A stretch of DNA of 64,000 bases from Acidithiobacillus sp. HP-2 (lineage in GTDB: Bacteria > Pseudomonadota > Gammaproteobacteria > Acidithiobacillales > Acidithiobacillaceae): positions 1-64,000 of the forward strand of contig NZ_JACKZA010000011.1 of NCBI RefSeq assembly GCF_015100155.1. The letters run 5' to 3'. The notes under the pieces were generated by a model. It was given only the letters and a program-made list of their open reading frames with translations. It had not been told where the DNA came from and did not search any database. The position numbers were made by a program, and so were the translations under genes. How positions within the stretch are numbered: the first letter of the stretch is position 1; every line of letters starts with the position of its first letter. Below, piece by piece: positions 1-8,068 of this stretch.

Positions 1-372
1 TCCCAAGGCTGTGGCTAAACTGGAAAAAGATCGGGCTGAATTGCTCGCTTTCTATGATTTTCCGGCCGAACACTGGCGGCATATCCGGACCACCAATGCC
101 ATTGAGTCCACCTTCGCTACGGTACGCCACCGGACTACCCGGACGAAGAACTGTGTATCACGCAGCAGCTTTCTGGGATTGGGTTTCAAGATGCTGCAGC
201 AGGCTGAAAAACGCTGGATTGGGATTTATGCTCCAGAGAAAGTCCTGCAGCTTTTTGCAGGGGTGAAATTTATCGATGGCATACCGGCTAACCTAACCCT
301 GCCGGATGATCAACAGACCGCCGCCTGATCTATGTCAGAAAATGCTCATACACCAGATTTGACTATAGCTCG
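1..372 (+). mobile_element. Right end of an IS256-like insertion sequence
   Basis: The transposase stop is followed after about 20 bases by acaccagatttgactatagc (about 351-370), which resembles the terminal inverted repeats of IS256-family elements; the left end lies outside the window so the repeat pair cannot be compared. Between this end and 631 I see no gene, only a small inverted repeat ccatac-tgatct-gtatgg at about 388-405. Confidence 0.5.
2..328 (+). CDS. IS256-family transposase, C-terminal part (cut by window edge)
   Basis: This is the C-terminal ~108 residues of a mutator/IS256-type DDE transposase; the reading frame is open at the left edge, so the gene begins outside the window and the GTG at 11 is not a real start. 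Recognisable are the conserved stretch TTNAIESTFATVRHRT (around the catalytic-domain end, containing the family's N-A-I-E and R-x-R features) and the following helix FKMLQQAEKRW. It catalyses cut/copy-and-paste movement of its own element. The protein ends naturally (TGA at 326-328), so this end of the element appears intact. Confidence 0.9.
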   Translation, partial: PKAVAKLEKDRAELLAFYDFPAEHWRHIRTTNAIESTFATVRHRTTRTKNCVSRSSFLGLGFKMLQQAEKRWIGIYAPEKVLQLFAGVKFIDGIPANLTLPDDQQTAA

Positions 373-631
373 GCCACGACCGTCCATACTGATCTGTATG
401 GTGGACCCAAAGTGGTGCGCATTTGTTGCCGCAAACAAGGGTGCGGGTCCTGAATGATGATCTACGGAAAACTTTCATCCGCTGGTTCCCTGGGATGAGC
501 ACGGATGAGCAGGCAACATCAAAGGAAACAGCATAGGGGGGGAGCCCCCGGAATGGTTCACTCTCCCCGCAAGATACACCGCTCAGTTACCGGTTACCCA
601 TGCAACGGAATCGCTGTGCTAATCAGTTAAC

Positions 632-1414
632 TTATATGAAAAAATTTATTTCTTTGTATAACATATAAATGGCTACCAAAACTATGACACCGATAAAGAT
701 ATCATTCAACGCCGCTTTACGCTGTCCCAGTTTATCTGCACTCAGTGCTCCCAACCATCCTCCCAATATTCCCCCAGCTATGTATTCTGCAGCAATACGC
801 CAGTCTACGAGGCCGTTCAGCGAATAGCTGATGGCAGTCGCTGTACCTAGGGCCCCCACAGCTAACAATGAGGAAGCGACGGCATTCAAAATAGGCAAGC
901 GCCCAGAACGCATCAGTGCAGGAACAATGAGAAAACCACCGCCAATCCCAAAAAATCCTGACAAAATGCCAGTACCACCGCCATAAAAATATACACAAGC
1001 ATGCCGCTCGCATGTTTTATGCGCAACAGGCTGCTTATCTCGTGTTCGATACATAGTTAAGGCAATCCAAAGCATGAGCAGAGCAAAGAGAATCAATAGG
1101 TATTTTCCATTGATCGCCTTCCCTAATTCAGCACCGGCAAAAGCTCCAATAACACCCGCGATAGTAAAACGAATAGCGACTGCCCAGCGAACATTACCAG
1201 CACGCGCATGTGGAATCAGATTGATGAAAGCATTGATACCCACAGCCAGCGCCGTCGTGCCAATAACCAGATGAGGATTGTGTACACCGACCCAATAGAG
1301 CAACAACGGAACCGCCAGAATGGAGCCACCACCACCTATAAGTCCCAAGGAAAACCCTACGATCACACCAGCCAGGATGCAATCAATATTTTGGCCTAAT
1401 GTCAATGCAATCAT
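632..1414 (-). CDS. TSUP (TauE/SafE) family membrane permease
   Basis: A 260-residue inner-membrane protein with about eight hydrophobic segments and the duplicated TSUP signature: a glycine-rich GLIGGGGSILAVPLLL near residue 25 and a second copy GFFGIGGGFLIVPALM near residue 155. Family members export or import sulfur-containing anions (sulfite, thiosulfate, sulfoacetate). The substrate here cannot be read from sequence, but a rhodanese gene lies 0.5 kb away in the same direction, which fits sulfur metabolism. Start ATG at 1414; length is normal for the family. It is monocistronic as far as can be seen. Confidence 0.85.
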   Translation of the reverse strand: MIALTLGQNIDCILAGVIVGFSLGLIGGGGSILAVPLLLYWVGVHNPHLVIGTTALAVGINAFINLIPHARAGNVRWAVAIRFTIAGVIGAFAGAELGKAINGKYLLILFALLMLWIALTMYRTRDKQPVAHKTCERHACVYFYGGGTGILSGFFGIGGGFLIVPALMRSGRLPILNAVASSLLAVGALGTATAISYSLNGLVDWRIAAEYIAGGILGGWLGALSADKLGQRKAALNDIFIGVIVLVAIYMLYKEINFFI

Positions 1415-1942
1415 AAAGTTTCACCATGGTTAACAATTGAATAACTTTTTTTCTAATAGAAAGTAGAGCTCCCTCGTCATCTTAGGCGATGGATCTGAGA
1501 ATAAGCTTGGGCAGAATCAGGTAAGCCATACATAGTGGAGCGTTGACCATGTCTCCCATATATTTGGAGTTTATGGTTTTAATTACCGTATGTCCATGCT
1601 TCCTAATCATCTGTCTAACCCCAATCAATCAGCGGCTGCAATTCACAATTGCTGATCCCTAGCCGTGCAAAATCAAGAATATTTCCCGACTACGCCTCAA
1701 TAGCAAACTCTTTAATAATCATATAATCATTATTATTATTCAATATCCTTTATACCATGCCTGTCAAACAGCGGCTATAGTTGGTCTCATATAAGTAGAA
1801 GGCAGCACCAGAAATATTCACATTTTACTGTATAAATAATACAATCTTTCTAATCTTCAAGTATTTTAAATATCTTTATTCCACGACATGGTGTAGTAGA
1901 ACTGAAGCTGATAGTTGGCTTATAATTCATTAATTAAAATAA
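1415..1942. other. AT-rich intergenic region, possible 37-aa membrane ORF
   Basis: 528 bases without a clear gene. It should hold the promoter of the TSUP gene. One short plus-strand ORF at 1549-1662 (37 codons, preceded by tggag 9 bases upstream) encodes one hydrophobic segment (FMVLITVCPCFLIICL); this is compatible with a single-pass small membrane protein but could be chance in AT-rich DNA. I see no repeat or RNA gene. Confidence 0.3.
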
Positions 1943-2362
1943 TCATCTCCTTTTAACGCTAAAAATATTAGTCTGGATTTTATTTAGGTTATATCCGTCT
2001 GCTACCCAAAGAGGAATCCCTCCCTTTAAATAGCTGACATCGACAAATTCCATCTCTTTGAGCGCCAACGCTGCCAATGAAGATCTTCCTGCAGATGGAC
2101 AGTCACAGATGCAACAGATTTTCATCTGACGCGCGGAAACAAGCAATTTGTGGTGACCTCTGAATTTTAGATCAGCGGCCATCTCTATGATACCTCGGGG
2201 AATTGCTATAGCACCCGGAATACTCCCATGAGATAGCTCATCCGCTTCTCTGACATCTATCACGATTATGGCTTTGCAGAGGATCAGATGGTGCAGCTCG
2301 CTGGGCATCATCCCATGGATTGCTTCATGCGCCTCGTATATGAGGCTTTTCAACGTAGACAT
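1943..2362 (-). CDS. Single-domain rhodanese-like sulfurtransferase
   Basis: Rhodaneses move sulfane sulfur between a donor such as thiosulfate or a persulfide and a thiol acceptor through a cysteine persulfide. The family hallmarks are visible: IVIDVREADELSHGSIPGA (the substrate-binding/structural part), AIPRG, and the active-site loop CPSAGRSS with the catalytic Cys, followed by LKGGIPLWVADGY at the C-terminus. The frame is open to an ATG at 2452, but I prefer the ATG at 2362 (MSTLKSLIYEAHEAI), because related proteins begin with a similar short helix; the extra 30 residues are unlike the family. No clear Shine-Dalgarno decides it. Cytoplasmic by lack of a signal peptide. Confidence 0.8.
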   Translation of the reverse strand: MSTLKSLIYEAHEAIHGMMPSELHHLILCKAIIVIDVREADELSHGSIPGAIAIPRGIIEMAADLKFRGHHKLLVSARQMKICCICDCPSAGRSSLAALALKEMEFVDVSYLKGGIPLWVADGYNLNKIQTNIFSVKRR

Positions 2363-2525
2363 ATCATCACATAGGTAGTAGGATTCATTTGTAAATAGTA
2401 CAGGAAATAGAAAAATTTTTCGAGATGGTTGAATATCAAATTTAAGCATCATAATTTCGGTTGCTTACATACACTAGTTGCTCCTTATTTAGGTATTGTT
2501 CATTATTTTAAAAAAGGATGGCATC

Positions 2526-3086
2526 ATGAACACAACACCACCAGATTTAACGACGATTATCAAGTCAGAACAACATTATCTCGGAAAATATACTTTAGTG
2601 GTAGGTTTAATCTTGATTGTAATCGGCATTTTCGGCTTGCTCAGTCCCGTGATTCTTTCCGCAGCAACTGATGGCATCCTGGCGGGGGTTCTTATTCTTG
2701 GTGGCGCAGTATGGATAGCTCATAGCTACCAACTGCATGCGCATGGGCTTGGAGACTGGCTCAGACCGCTTCTTTTGCTGATAACCGGAGCTATTATGGT
2801 AGCCCTTCCGGCCGCTGGCATAGCCAGCATTGGCTTGCTTTTTATTCTGTATTTCTTTATTGACGCTTACCGTAATTTTACGCGGCCCAAGGTGTTGAGT
2901 GGAGTCGGACGTGGCTGGTTTTTTTTCAGCGGTATTATCGATGTGTTGATTGCGTTGCTTTTTATCGTCACCTGGCCGCAAGGTTCACTGATACTGGTCG
3001 GTATTTTTGTCGGGGTGAACCTTATTTTTGATGGAATAATCTTGATAATAGTGCGCAATGGTATCATCGGACTAACGAAGTCCTGA
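2526..3086 (+). CDS. HdeD-family (DUF308) acid-resistance membrane protein
   Basis: 186 residues with six predicted membrane segments arranged as a repeated pair, as in HdeD, an inner-membrane protein associated with acid resistance in enterobacteria. Segments include LVVGLILIVIGIFGLL, ILAGVLILGGAVWIA and SLILVGIFVGVNLIFDGI. The start at 2526 is chosen because aaaagga lies 8 bases upstream; an upstream ATG at 2496 has no ribosome site. The gene is followed after 31 bases by a ClC antiporter gene on the same strand, so the two may form an acid-stress operon. The exact molecular function of HdeD proteins is not established. Confidence 0.8.
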   Translation: MNTTPPDLTTIIKSEQHYLGKYTLVVGLILIVIGIFGLLSPVILSAATDGILAGVLILGGAVWIAHSYQLHAHGLGDWLRPLLLLITGAIMVALPAAGIASIGLLFILYFFIDAYRNFTRPKVLSGVGRGWFFFSGIIDVLIALLFIVTWPQGSLILVGIFVGVNLIFDGIILIIVRNGIIGLTKS

Positions 3087-3117
3087 AGAATAACCAACCA
3101 TTGTTGCATCTGGGCCA

Positions 3118-4839
3118 ATGAATAAACTTGTTCGTATTTTGCGGCAACTTTTTTATCCGCACGCTCACACTCTCGATTCATCAGGCATCAGTTTCAGTCC
3201 AAAATTTTGGCTGCTTATTGTTTTTACTGGTATCGGTGCTGGGTTGGGTGCGGATTTTTTGATGTTCCTACTCTCCACGGTTCAACATCTCAGCTACCAC
3301 TACGCACATGGATATTTTCAGGTGGCGGCAGAGCATGTCTCCGGCTTACATCGCTTGGGCGTATTAATTTCTGCCGGAGTATTAGCTACCTTTGCAGTCT
3401 GGCTGTTACGCAGATTGTCGCATGGTGCCAATAGTGATGTAGTTCACGCTATATGGTTTCAATCTGGAAGCGTGAATTTTTGGCATACCATCGCTCAGGC
3501 GATACTTTCCATGACCATCGTCGGCATGGGCGCTTCCCTTGGCAGGGAAGGAGCACCCAAACAGGTAGGAATGGCAATCGCTAGCCTGCTTTCACGGTGG
3601 GGAAGGCTCTCATCGACAGAGACGCGTTTCCTCGCCGCCTGTGGAGCCGGCGCAGGGATGGGAGCGGTTTATAATGTTCCACTCGGTGGCGCGCTTTTTG
3701 CGCTGGAAGTCCTGCTGGGTTCAGTGACTTTACCTCTTCTGTTGCCCGCCATTACCACGGCATTGATTGCTACTGTAGTATCCTGGATCACTCTTCCTGA
3801 CCAGCCCACGTACACACTTCCGATTTATACGTTTCATATCGGAGAACTGTGCTGGTCGCTCCTATTTGGACCATTAGCCGGCGTTATGTCTGTTTTGTTT
3901 GTTCGTCTCATTATATGGGCGGATCTCCATAAGCCTCAGTCGGGATGGTTTATGTGGGCACCCCTGCTTATGTTTACCCTGCTTGGGATATTAGCCATTC
4001 CTTATCCACAACTCTTAGGAAATGGAAAGGATGTCACTGAGTTTGCTTTTAATAGTCAACTTCCTTTACTTCTAATGCTTACTCTTGTCGTGTTAAAACC
4101 CTTGGTGACGGCAGGATGTCTTGGAAGTGGTGCCCCGGGTGGTCTTTTCACACCCAGTATTACCTATGGAGCGGTAGTTGGGGGATCAATGGGGGATTTA
4201 TGGTCTTTGATCTGGCCTGGAGCGGCTATTGGAAGTTACGCCGTAATTGGCGCGGGTGCTTTACTCGCTGCCACGATGCAAGCGCCTCTGGCCGCCATAG
4301 TTTTGCTGCTGGAGCTCACGCACAATACTATGGGCATTATGATTCCTGTTCTGTTAGCCATAGTATCCGCTGTTTTCACTGCTCGCCTGTTAGATAAGCG
4401 GTCTATTTATTCTGGCCCTGCCGGTATTGAGCCATTCATTGAGCAAGTCTCTACGCACCCAGTACATACTGCATTTGATGACCTGATCACGCCGTCATTT
4501 CAGAATATCGTGCCGATCTCTGCCAACTACAGCCACCTTGTAAAGTTGATGAGTACTGACGATCCCCCGCACAATTTCTATGTGGTGGATCACAGCGGTC
4601 AACTCGCCGGTATGATTTTTTCGAAAAATCTAAGAACTGCGGACTTGCTGACGCGTACCTTGAATGTTGCAGCGGCCGACGATTTGAAAACACCAATTAC
4701 CGCTATTCGATCCGATCAGAGCCGTAAAGAGGTCATCGATCTTCTTGATCAACCTTATTTTTCCGAGATGCCAGTGATTGATTGTGTCAGCAAACGATAT
4801 ATAGGTGTTGTCAGGCCATCTTCGATAATCTGTAAATAG
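3118..4839 (+). CDS. ClC-family chloride channel/antiporter with CBS region
   Basis: 573 residues. The first ~420 form the ClC membrane domain with the anion-filter motifs GREGAP (about residue 142) and GSGAPGGLFTPS (about residue 338); a C-terminal cytoplasmic part contains CBS-like segments (MIFSKNLRTADLL and the C-terminal MPVIDCVSKRYIGVV). ClC exchangers move chloride against protons and help bacteria survive extreme acid. The first-filter glutamate-containing motif matches the exchanger type, so 2 Cl-/H+ exchange is likely but inferred. Directly downstream of the HdeD-like gene on the same strand; start ATG at 3118. Confidence 0.88.
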   Translation: MNKLVRILRQLFYPHAHTLDSSGISFSPKFWLLIVFTGIGAGLGADFLMFLLSTVQHLSYHYAHGYFQVAAEHVSGLHRLGVLISAGVLATFAVWLLRRLSHGANSDVVHAIWFQSGSVNFWHTIAQAILSMTIVGMGASLGREGAPKQVGMAIASLLSRWGRLSSTETRFLAACGAGAGMGAVYNVPLGGALFALEVLLGSVTLPLLLPAITTALIATVVSWITLPDQPTYTLPIYTFHIGELCWSLLFGPLAGVMSVLFVRLIIWADLHKPQSGWFMWAPLLMFTLLGILAIPYPQLLGNGKDVTEFAFNSQLPLLLMLTLVVLKPLVTAGCLGSGAPGGLFTPSITYGAVVGGSMGDLWSLIWPGAAIGSYAVIGAGALLAATMQAPLAAIVLLLELTHNTMGIMIPVLLAIVSAVFTARLLDKRSIYSGPAGIEPFIEQVSTHPVHTAFDDLITPSFQNIVPISANYSHLVKLMSTDDPPHNFYVVDHSGQLAGMIFSKNLRTADLLTRTLNVAAADDLKTPITAIRSDQSRKEVIDLLDQPYFSEMPVIDCVSKRYIGVVRPSSIICK

Positions 4840-5039
4840 CTATTCATCGTAATCCATCTGGCTAGCCGCACCGGGGTGAACGTCAGTCAGTTTGTAGCGC
4901 GAGGAGATTCGACCGCTATCATCGTCCGCGACTACGTATGCATACACATCCCGCCACCTGAGCGCCCCAGTCAATCAGGTCCAGTCCGGAAGGTCGCAGG
5001 CGGGCTGAGCATAAAACGGCTTGCGGCCTGATTCATGGC

Positions 5040-5486
5040 TCATTCCGAACAGCGCATACACTGCACTCCATAGCGTTTGATCCAGGCCTCCAGTGCTTCA
5101 ATAGCCTCACTGCCGGTTTTCACGTTGTCCAGGGCATGTTGGGGATCATCCGGTTTGACGCGGGCAATCCAGGCGTCCTTGTAAGGATCAATATTGATCA
5201 GGTGCGGGTCTTCCAACAATTGCTCGTTGCGGGCAATGACTTCACCGGCAAAGGGCACGGGTACGCCGCCTGCCCACTTGCCACTTTCCAGCGTAGCCAC
5301 ATGCCGTCCGGCCTCCAGATGTGTGCCGATTTTTTTAATACGGGCTTTTTGCAGGCGGCCCGACATGGTCTGCGCCGGGTCTGTAACCCCAATTGTCAGC
5401 GTACCGTCTTCTTCCGGGCGCACCCAGACATAATCAAGATCATAAAACAGGTCTTCAGGCAGTTCACAACCATTATATTCGCTCAT
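5040..5486 (-). CDS. GcvH-like lipoyl-carrier protein
   Basis: A 148-residue biotinyl/lipoyl-domain protein. TLESGKWAGGVPVPFAGEVI contains the lysine (ESGK) expected to carry lipoate, in the setting of glycine cleavage H proteins. No gcvT or gcvP is nearby, so a role in glycine cleavage is not supported here. Sulfur oxidisers with the heterodisulfide-reductase-like (sHdr) pathway use related lipoate-binding proteins (LbpA) as carriers; that is a possible but unproven role. It ends in an unusual CMRCSE pair of cysteines. It overlaps the upstream hemerythrin gene by 4 bases (ATGA), so the two are translationally coupled. Confidence 0.75.
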   Translation of the reverse strand: MSEYNGCELPEDLFYDLDYVWVRPEEDGTLTIGVTDPAQTMSGRLQKARIKKIGTHLEAGRHVATLESGKWAGGVPVPFAGEVIARNEQLLEDPHLINIDPYKDAWIARVKPDDPQHALDNVKTGSEAIEALEAWIKRYGVQCMRCSE

Positions 5487-5941
5487 GATCCGACCTCCGC
5501 CTCAAAGTCGAGAATACGCTTTCCCGCAGCTTCACCCTGATCCGCCAATGCGCTAGCCAGATAGGGATAAAGTTCGGTTTCTTCCTTGGCATCGTGTTGT
5601 TTGAGAATGGTTTGGACGGTACTCAGCAGATCGTCAAAGGTCTCGGCGTCTTGGTCTGCAATGGCCTCCGCCATTTCTTCAAAAAACACCCGCAGATCCT
5701 GATGCCCCTTGCGGAGTAGTGCGGTCAGAGGATGATCTTCGCTGCCTTCCTGTAGCTCGAAGGCAGGGAATAAGGTGCCTTCTTCCACGACCATATGACC
5801 ATCAACAATGCCGTGGCGGAAGGCTTCCAGTAACTGCGCAGCTTCCTGCCATGCGCCTTGGCGGACAGCCTGGGCACTTTGCTCCAAAAGTTGATCCAGG
5901 CGTTCATGGTCATGTTGCATGATCTGATCTATGGGTGTCAT
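5483..5941 (-). CDS. Hemerythrin (HHE) domain protein
   Basis: 152 residues forming a four-helix HHE-cation-binding domain: QHDHERLD near residue 9, HMVVEEGTLFP near residue 53, HQDLRVFF near 80 and QHDAKEETELYPYL near 114 supply the histidine and acidic ligands of a non-haem di-iron site. Such proteins bind oxygen or nitric oxide or repair iron centres. It is the middle gene of a minus-strand trio (thioredoxin-like, hemerythrin, lipoyl carrier); its stop overlaps the start of the lipoyl-carrier gene. No signal peptide, so cytoplasmic. Confidence 0.85.
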   Translation of the reverse strand: MTPIDQIMQHDHERLDQLLEQSAQAVRQGAWQEAAQLLEAFRHGIVDGHMVVEEGTLFPAFELQEGSEDHPLTALLRKGHQDLRVFFEEMAEAIADQDAETFDDLLSTVQTILKQHDAKEETELYPYLASALADQGEAAGKRILDFEAEVGS

Positions 5942-6026
5942 GGCATTCTCCGAAAAGGTTGCAGTGCATTTCTATGGGACCTGAACGTGGCCGAAGCTTT
6001 GTTCAGGCGCATTCAGGAGCTTGTGT

Positions 6027-6275
6027 TCATTGGGCACCGAGCATTTTCAGCACTTCGCCCAGAGGCTGTGCGCCCACTGTCTTCAGGGCACCGTCCACGA
6101 CAATGGCCGGGACCGTTTTAATGCGCAGATTGCTGACGATTTCGCGCCCTTCGCGATCCGCCACATCCAGTACCTGCAGTTCCATCGGCACCTTTTCCGC
6201 AGCTTGTTTCCATACTGCTTCAGCCTGCGGGCAAACCGGGCACCATTTCGAGACCAGAATTTGTACTTTTATCAT
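6027..6275 (-). CDS. Small thioredoxin-like protein
   Basis: 82 residues: a beta strand QILVSKW followed by the redox pair CPVC at residues ~13-16, then KTVPAIVVDG with the cis-proline expected of the thioredoxin fold. Shorter than classical thioredoxin and similar to the minimal thioredoxin/glutaredoxin-like proteins. The ATG at 6275 is preferred over a TTG one codon earlier. Upstream of, and co-directional with, the hemerythrin and lipoyl-carrier genes, so it may reduce disulfides (perhaps the lipoyl group) of its neighbours; that partnership is inference. Confidence 0.8.
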   Translation of the reverse strand: MIKVQILVSKWCPVCPQAEAVWKQAAEKVPMELQVLDVADREGREIVSNLRIKTVPAIVVDGALKTVGAQPLGEVLKMLGAQ

Positions 6276-6549
6276 CAAATCCCCAACATAAAAAAGACGA
6301 TCATGTCGCGAATCAGCGTAGCATTGCTAACCATCGGGCGCAAAAACGTCAAAATGGATCTGTGCATGGAACAAACCCCTGTCCACCTGGCAACCACGAA
6401 GGGTTAAGAGGTATGAATAACAAGTAATCAATAAGGTATGACTTTTGGGTGACTAAAATACGAGATACGCTGACGCCTTATGACTGGTGCATTTTAGGAA
6501 ATCATATGCTGCAGATTGTGAGTTGTAGCAACTTCTGAGAAAATGAAAC

Positions 6550-7165
6550 ATGTGGAAATATATTTTTACCAAACATACACAACAACAATCCCCTCTCAGC
6601 GAACAACTGTATGCGCTGCTTGAAGTCTTTCCAGATGCGTTTTTTTTTCAAGGATGGCGCGGGTCGCTGGCAGATCATCAATGAACCCGCCAAACGCCTT
6701 TTTCACCTGGAAGGAATTCCATGGAAAGGCAAGACCGATATGGAACTGGCGGAACTGCATCCGGACTTTCGGGAGATTCACGAGGCTTACATAGCGGATG
6801 ACGAAAAAGCCTGGCAAGCCAAACAACTGATTGTTGTCGAAGAAAAAATGGTCCGTGAAGATGGCTATCAGGCGTTCTATGAAACGCGGAAACTGCCTTT
6901 GTTCAAAGAAAATGGTGAACGGGCGGGCATCATGATCATCGGTCGCGACATCACCGCACAAAAGGCGGCCGAAGATCGGATTAAGCAAATGGCATTTTAC
7001 GACGATCTGACCGCTCTCCCCAACCGACGTTTCCTGTAAACTCTGATGAAACAGGGCATGGCGCGTGCCAAACGTCATGATCGGCCCCTGGCAGTCTGCA
7101 TGACGGGTCTGGACGGCTTCAAACCCGTTAATGATATCTATGGCCACGAGGCCGGAGACGCCATC
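6550..7165 (+). pseudogene. Decayed PAS-GGDEF diguanylate cyclase
   Basis: The N-terminus starts at ATG 6550 (MWKYIFTKHTQQ) and runs into a run of nine T at 6640-6648; reading continues one frame over (from about 6611-7039), so one extra T has shifted the frame. The second frame encodes a PAS domain (DGAGRWQIINEPAKRLF ... GIMIIGRDITAQKAAEDR) and the linker FYDDLTALPNRRFL typical of GGDEF cyclases, then a TAA stop at 7037-7039. Translation beyond the stop in the same frame still reads as GGDEF sequence (GLDGFKPVNDIYGHEAGD) until it meets the truncated IS1595 transposase near 7165. Three independent lesions show it is dead. Confidence 0.85.
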
Positions 7166-7782
7166 AAGCCATCCGTGCGGGTAGTCTGCCAGGGGAGCAA
7201 ATAACGCTGAACGAACTGACGGATATTTCCAGCGGATACCGAAGGGATGGTTTCCATAGCCATGAAACCCGCCTTCTTATCCCGGCTTTCAATAGCTACC
7301 AGGATCGGTGTTTTCCCTTCTGCACCGTGTCCGCTTTTGCCTCCGGATCGACGTCCGCCCACGAAAGCATCATCCAACTCAACCAATCCACCCAGGCGGT
7401 AGATACTGTCCCAGTCCGCCATGGCGTGGCGCATCTTGCGCAGCATCCGGTGCGCAGTAATCCAGGAGACCCCGATCTGCTTGGAGAGGCGCAGGGCCGA
7501 CAAGCCACCTTTGTCGCAGACCATCAGATAGATGGCCAGAAACCACTGCACCAAGGGCAGATTGGTGGAATGAAAGAGGGTGCCAGCCGTTACAGAGGTC
7601 TGGCGTCGGCAATGATTGCACTGGTAGACCTTGCGAGACATTACCCAGTGGCCTTGATCGTGCCCACAATGCGGGCATTGAAAGCCATTGGGCCAGCGCT
7701 GTTGTTTCAGCGCTTCGGCACATTTCTCTTCCGTACCAAACCGCGCCTGCCATTGCAGCAAATTCATGGCTTCTGCTTTCAT
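7138..7782 (-). pseudogene. IS1595 (ISXO2-like) transposase, 3'-truncated
   Basis: 214 residues: an N-terminal zinc ribbon (CPHCGHDQGHW ... YQCNHC, residues ~36-60), a helix-turn-helix-like middle and the start of a DDE domain with GLVELDDAFVGG and TTRTDG carrying the first two acidic residues. Intact relatives continue for roughly 80-100 residues with the last catalytic residue; here the frame runs from TDG directly into antisense sequence of the adjacent GGDEF remnant and stops. The truncated copy is therefore inactive. A good ribosome site (ggaggtgc) precedes the start. Confidence 0.85.
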
Positions 7783-7972
7783 CTATGCACCTCCAACCAT
7801 ATGACTTATATGGAATTAGGCAATTAATGATGAGAAAGGCTCAGAGGCATGTATTGGAACAAGAAAATGACAGAGGAAAATTCGGTTCATCCTAAAAACA
7901 GCAGTTACCCCTACTGAAATAAGATTATCCATTTGATAAGATGAGGCTTTTCCTGCACATGGAGGCCACCCT

Positions 7973-8044
7973 ATGGGTGAAGAAGAAAAACACCCGCAAA
8001 AGGCCATTCCGGAGGCGGTACAGACCATAATCGTCGACGCGTGA
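7973..8044 (+). CDS. Possible 23-residue ORF with strong ribosome site
   Basis: ATG at 7973 is preceded by ggagg 7 bases upstream and opens 23 codons (MGEEEKHPQKAIPEAVQTII, then three more residues). The peptide is highly charged at its N-terminus. It could be a real small protein or the start of a gene whose remainder was lost when the IS1595 region was rearranged. No relative recognised. Confidence 0.25.
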   Translation: MGEEEKHPQKAIPEAVQTIIVDA

Positions 8045-8068
8045 CGCCCGGAAGGGATGTATTGACAA

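Noticed and set aside
545-560. G/C-rich palindrome-like ggggggagcccccgg near the IS256 end
   Set aside because: Loop of two bases is too short for a stable hairpin.
5040-5486. Glycine cleavage H protein proper
   Set aside because: No gcvT/gcvP near; kept as GcvH-like because the lipoyl motif is clear.
5136-5540. 134-codon frame opposite the lipoyl-carrier and hemerythrin genes
   Set aside because: Antisense shadow of two well-supported genes.
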